Of a stretch of DNA of 41,009 bases, positions 37,736-41,009 are shown in pieces. The notes below the pieces were generated by a model. The model saw only the letters and a list, made by a program, of their open reading frames with translations, was not told the DNA's origin and searched no databases. Source of the DNA: an uncultured Bacteroidota bacterium (GTDB lineage Bacteria > Bacteroidota > Bacteroidia > 2-12-FULL-35-15); assembly GCA_903870175.1 (NCBI GenBank), contig CAIQBY010000403.1, positions 1 through 41,009 on the forward strand, given 5' to 3'. The position numbers and the translations under genes are program-made. Numbering within the stretch: position 1 is the first letter of the stretch; the number at the start of each line of letters is the position of its first letter.

Positions 37736-38785
37736 ATGAAGTTATCACAGTTCAAATTCAACTTACCAAAAGAATTAATTGCAGAACATCCTGCTAAAAC
37801 ACGCGAAGGCGCACGTTTGATGGTTATAAACCGCAAAACAGGCAAAATAGAGCATAAACACTTTAAAGATGTTTTGACTTATTTTGGCGACGGTGATTGT
37901 ATGATTCTAAACGACACCAAAGTATTTCCTGCCCGTATGTATGGCAATAAAGAAAAAACAGGTGCAAAAATCGAAGTGTTTTTATTAAGAGAATTAAATG
38001 CTGAAAGCCGTTTGTGGGATGTATTGGTTGATCCTGCGCGTAAAATACGTATCGGGAACAAACTTTACTTTGGCGAAGATGATACATTAGTGGCTGAAGT
38101 AATTGATAACACTACCTCACGTGGACGTACACTTCGTTTTTTATTCGATGGTTCATACGAAGATTTCCGCAAAACACTGGAAGAAATGGGCGAAACTCCA
38201 CTTCCTAAATATATTAAACGTGCACCTACGGAAGAAGATAAAGACCGTTATCAAACTGTATTTGCAAAACACGAAGGAGCTGTGGCAGCACCAACAGCAG
38301 GTTTGCACTTTAGCCGTGAGCTTTTAAAACGTTTGGAAATTAAAGGTGTTAACTTTGCAAATGTTACATTACATGTTGGATTAGGCACTTTCCGTACTGT
38401 TGAAGTGGAAGATTTAACCAAACATAAAATGGATTCGGAGCAGTTGTTTATTACAGAACAAAACTGCGAAATAGTAAATAATGCACGTAGAAATAAAAAG
38501 AAAATATGCTGTGTTGGTACCACCACAATGCGTGCTATTGAAACATCTGTAAGTACAGACGGATTCTTAAAACCATTTGAAGGCTGGACAAACAAATTTA
38601 TTTTTCCTCCTTATGATTTCAGTGTTGCAAATTGTATGATTACTAACTTCCACATGCCTGAATCTACATTATTAATGATGGTTTATGCATTTGGCGGATA
38701 CGATTTAATGGTGAAAGCATACAAAGAAGCTATTAAAGAAAAGTATCGCTTTTATACGTATGGCGATGCAATGCTGATATTGTAA
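37736..38785 (+). CDS. queA: S-adenosylmethionine:tRNA ribosyltransferase-isomerase
   Basis: '[30 protein letters not shown]', '[14 protein letters not shown]', '[24 protein letters not shown]', '[14 protein letters not shown]'. Confidence 0.97.
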   Translation: MKLSQFKFNLPKELIAEHPAKTREGARLMVINRKTGKIEHKHFKDVLTYFGDGDCMILNDTKVFPARMYGNKEKTGAKIEVFLLRELNAESRLWDVLVDPARKIRIGNKLYFGEDDTLVAEVIDNTTSRGRTLRFLFDGSYEDFRKTLEEMGETPLPKYIKRAPTEEDKDRYQTVFAKHEGAVAAPTAGLHFSRELLKRLEIKGVNFANVTLHVGLGTFRTVEVEDLTKHKMDSEQLFITEQNCEIVNNARRNKKKICCVGTTTMRAIETSVSTDGFLKPFEGWTNKFIFPPYDFSVANCMITNFHMPESTLLMMVYAFGGYDLMVKAYKEAIKEKYRFYTYGDAMLIL

Positions 38786-38815
38786 CTATCGTTATTTTAC
38801 AGATAACTAATCTTA

Positions 38816-38862
38816 ACGAATTTACGAATACTACTAAATAGATTCGTAAATTCGTTTTTTTT
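38816..38862 (+). terminator. Rho-independent terminator after queA
   Basis: ACGAATTTACGAAT-loop-ATTCGTAAATTCGT perfect 14-bp stem plus T8. Confidence 0.9.
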
Positions 38863-38895
38863 ATTTATAATCTTTACTTTTAACATTCAAATGTC

Positions 38896-39561
38896 TTGAA
38901 AAAGTATGTAATTATAGTTGCAGGAGGTAGCGGAACCAGAATGAATAATGCTGTTCCGAAGCAATTTATTCTTTTGCAGGGGAAACCAATCCTGATGCAT
39001 ACTATCGAGAAATTCTCTTCATCAATTCCCGACATACATATTATTGTAGTATTAAATTTGCAATTGAATGACGAATGGCAACTGCTTTGCAAACATCATA
39101 ATTTTAATATTCCTCATACTTTAGTTGGAGGCGGCGAAACTCGTTTTCATTCTGTAAAGAATGGTTTGAATTCAGTACCCGAAAACTCTGTAGTTGGGGT
39201 GCATGATGCTGCCCGACCTTTAGTAAATACCCATACCATTAGTACTGCTTTTAAAACTGCTGAAGAAAAAGGAAATGCAACTCCTGCCATTTCTTTAAAT
39301 GAATCGATACGCCAAGTGGATGGAGAAACGAATAAAGCAGTGGATAGAAATAAATATATGATTATACAAACACCGCAATGTTTTCATTCTTCTATATTAA
39401 AGAAAGCTTTTGAACAGGAATATACTCCTTCATTTACTGATGATGCCAGTGTGGCGGAAACTATTGGGGTAAAAATAAATTTGATTGAAGGCAACCGAGA
39501 AAATATTAAAATTACTACTTCTCAGGATTTGATAATTGCGGAAACGCTGATTGGGAAATAA
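38896..39561 (+). CDS. ispD: 2-C-methyl-D-erythritol 4-phosphate cytidylyltransferase
   Basis: 'VIIVAGGSGTRMNNAVPKQFILLQGKPILMHTIEKF', 'VGVHDAARPLVN', 'IQTPQCFHSSIL', 'TDDASVAE', 'EGNRENIKITTSQDLIIAE'; TTG start. Confidence 0.96.
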   Translation: MKKYVIIVAGGSGTRMNNAVPKQFILLQGKPILMHTIEKFSSSIPDIHIIVVLNLQLNDEWQLLCKHHNFNIPHTLVGGGETRFHSVKNGLNSVPENSVVGVHDAARPLVNTHTISTAFKTAEEKGNATPAISLNESIRQVDGETNKAVDRNKYMIIQTPQCFHSSILKKAFEQEYTPSFTDDASVAETIGVKINLIEGNRENIKITTSQDLIIAETLIGK

Positions 39562-39568
39562 TTAAAAT

Positions 39569-39599
39569 AAAAAGCCTCGTATTTCTACGAGGCTTTTTT
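39569..39599. terminator. Bidirectional terminator between convergent genes
   Basis: AAAAGCCTCGTA-TTTC-TACGAGGCTTTTTT. Confidence 0.9.
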
Positions 39600-39634
39600 G
39601 TTATGAACTAATAAACTTAGAACTTACGAACTTA

Positions 39635-40303
39635 TTATATAATCGGACTTGCAATAATTTTTGAATACTCTCCATCTCCTGCATCATTGCTGAAACATAC
39701 TGCTATATATGCAATCATTCCAATTTGATCTTCGGTAAATGGTATATCAAAACGCATAGTACCGCTTTCCATTTCTGCTTTCAGCATATCAATTGTAGGT
39801 ATTCCCGCTTTTGCATCAAGTACAATCATTACTACTTTTACGCGTTTTGTTCCTTTTGGTTTTGCTCCGCTTGATGGGTTGGCAACATCGCTCACCAGAT
39901 ATTCATTGTTCAAATGAGAAACCAATCGCTGAATAACAACTGCGGTGGCAGTTGGTTTTGAAGCTTTTGTTCTTGAAGCATCTTTGTGGATGTTGAAAAT
40001 AATAAAATCCAACTCTTCCAACGTAATTGATTTACTTGTTTTCAACTGCTGAGTAAGTCCATCAGTCACCAACTTACACATGCGATACACTTTATTTTGT
40101 ATTGCAATAGATAGTTTTCCATAGGTTTCAGGTTCTGTATAGTTTTGGAAAGCCTTGTCCCACTGATCTTTCAACAAAATTAATTCATCTTTTTGATCGT
40201 CACTAATTCCCAGACGAGTTTGATTAGCAGCATCTATTGCATAAGGCACATAAAAGCCGAAATAAAGATTGTAAAACACGATTGTTACACTGTAATTTAT
40301 CAT
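39635..40303 (-). CDS. Hypothetical protein
   Basis: Intact 222-aa ORF convergent with ispD and separated from it by a terminator; no family recognised. Confidence 0.75.
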   Translation of the reverse strand: MINYSVTIVFYNLYFGFYVPYAIDAANQTRLGISDDQKDELILLKDQWDKAFQNYTEPETYGKLSIAIQNKVYRMCKLVTDGLTQQLKTSKSITLEELDFIIFNIHKDASRTKASKPTATAVVIQRLVSHLNNEYLVSDVANPSSGAKPKGTKRVKVVMIVLDAKAGIPTIDMLKAEMESGTMRFDIPFTEDQIGMIAYIAVCFSNDAGDGEYSKIIASPII

Positions 40304-40585
40304 AATATTAAATTTAAATTGTTTACATTTTATTTTTATAACTCAAAAATAAAATCACAACTTTTATATTATGACCCTAATTGGAAGAGATATAGTCTAG
40401 TGTTACCCGACTCCTTCGAGGTTTGACAACTCTTTTTTGTAAAAGAATTACAGGGCAAAGGTAAACATATTTATGACCTGCAAGTTTTATTCCGCTTTTA
40501 TTTTCTTTTTTATTTATTACTCCGCTTTAGTCAATTTATTTTGTATTCGATTTGACATGAAAAGTATTAAAGGTCGAAATATGAA

Positions 40586-40809
40586 AATTAAGACTAATCA
40601 TGCCGTCATTAGTTCAAATGTACAGAACATTTGAACTAATGATGCGAACATTAGTTCAAATGACGCCGTCATTTGAACTAAATATCCGAATATTAGATCT
40701 AATTATGCTACCATTAGAACTAATTATGCCACCATTAAGTATAATGATGCGAACATTAAGACTAATCATGCCACCATTAGAACTAATTATGTCACCAATT
40801 AACCTAATT
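40586..40809. repeat. 21-bp-period array of 11 14-bp quasi-palindromic cores separated by 10 7-bp spacers
   Basis: Cores such as CATTAGTTCAAATG / CATTTGAACTAATG (alternating orientation) and CATTAGAACTAATT; spacers ATGCGAA, ATGCCAC, ATCCGAA etc.; spacing exactly 14+7 throughout. Confidence 0.96.
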
Positions 40810-41009
40810 GTGTTTATAATGGTTTTAGCATTTTGGAGGGTGGGAAAAAGGGTGTTTTTGGCCAGAAAAGGGGAAATGAAGGCAGGTTTCCGTGTATTCT
40901 TTAGGGAATTGTTCGGGAAGTTTTTCTCAGGGCGATTGTAGGAGGTTTTGGTTTTGGGTTATTATTATAAGGAGTAAATAATGATTTAGTACTTTTGGGA
41001 TTGTATAAA

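Noticed and set aside
40600-40941. 113-aa ORF (MPSLVQMYRTFELMMRTL...) across the 40.6-kb array
   Set aside because: Opened by the 21-bp periodicity. The dyad symmetry and 7-bp spacer structure explain the DNA better than a coding repeat.

Overview
Bacteroidota-type chromosomal window, low GC, with TTTG/TAnnTTTG promoter-like motifs and a T9SS sorting-domain protein. Most of it is compact housekeeping sequence: a flippase 3' end, dut, a sugar nucleotidyltransferase, a TPR lipoprotein, a DUF4292-like lipoprotein, an EnvC-like peptidase, polA, hemA-hemC-hemE, uvrC, pth, rplY, prs, tRNA-Leu(CAA), an S41 protease, an OmpA-family lipoprotein, a MORN/YwqK repeat protein, queA and ispD. Two accessory modules stand out. 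The first is an NHL-propeller / ~12-haem cytochrome / Crp-Fnr regulator cluster. The second is a tightly coupled five-gene catabolic operon: a 3-hydroxyacyl-CoA dehydrogenase/crotonase fusion, HyuA, HyuB, RidA and acyl-CoA dehydrogenase. The most unusual signal is non-genic. The four longest intergenic gaps (about 9.8-10.4, 19.0-19.36, 24.8-25.37 and 40.3-41.0 kb) each hold a tandem array with the same 21-bp period but a different unit sequence. One array (40586-40809) resolves into 14-bp quasi-palindromic cores in alternating orientation separated by 7-bp spacers. These arrays look like a family of architecturally conserved, sequence-divergent intergenic elements of unknown function. All family calls were made by eye from the translations; no searches were run.
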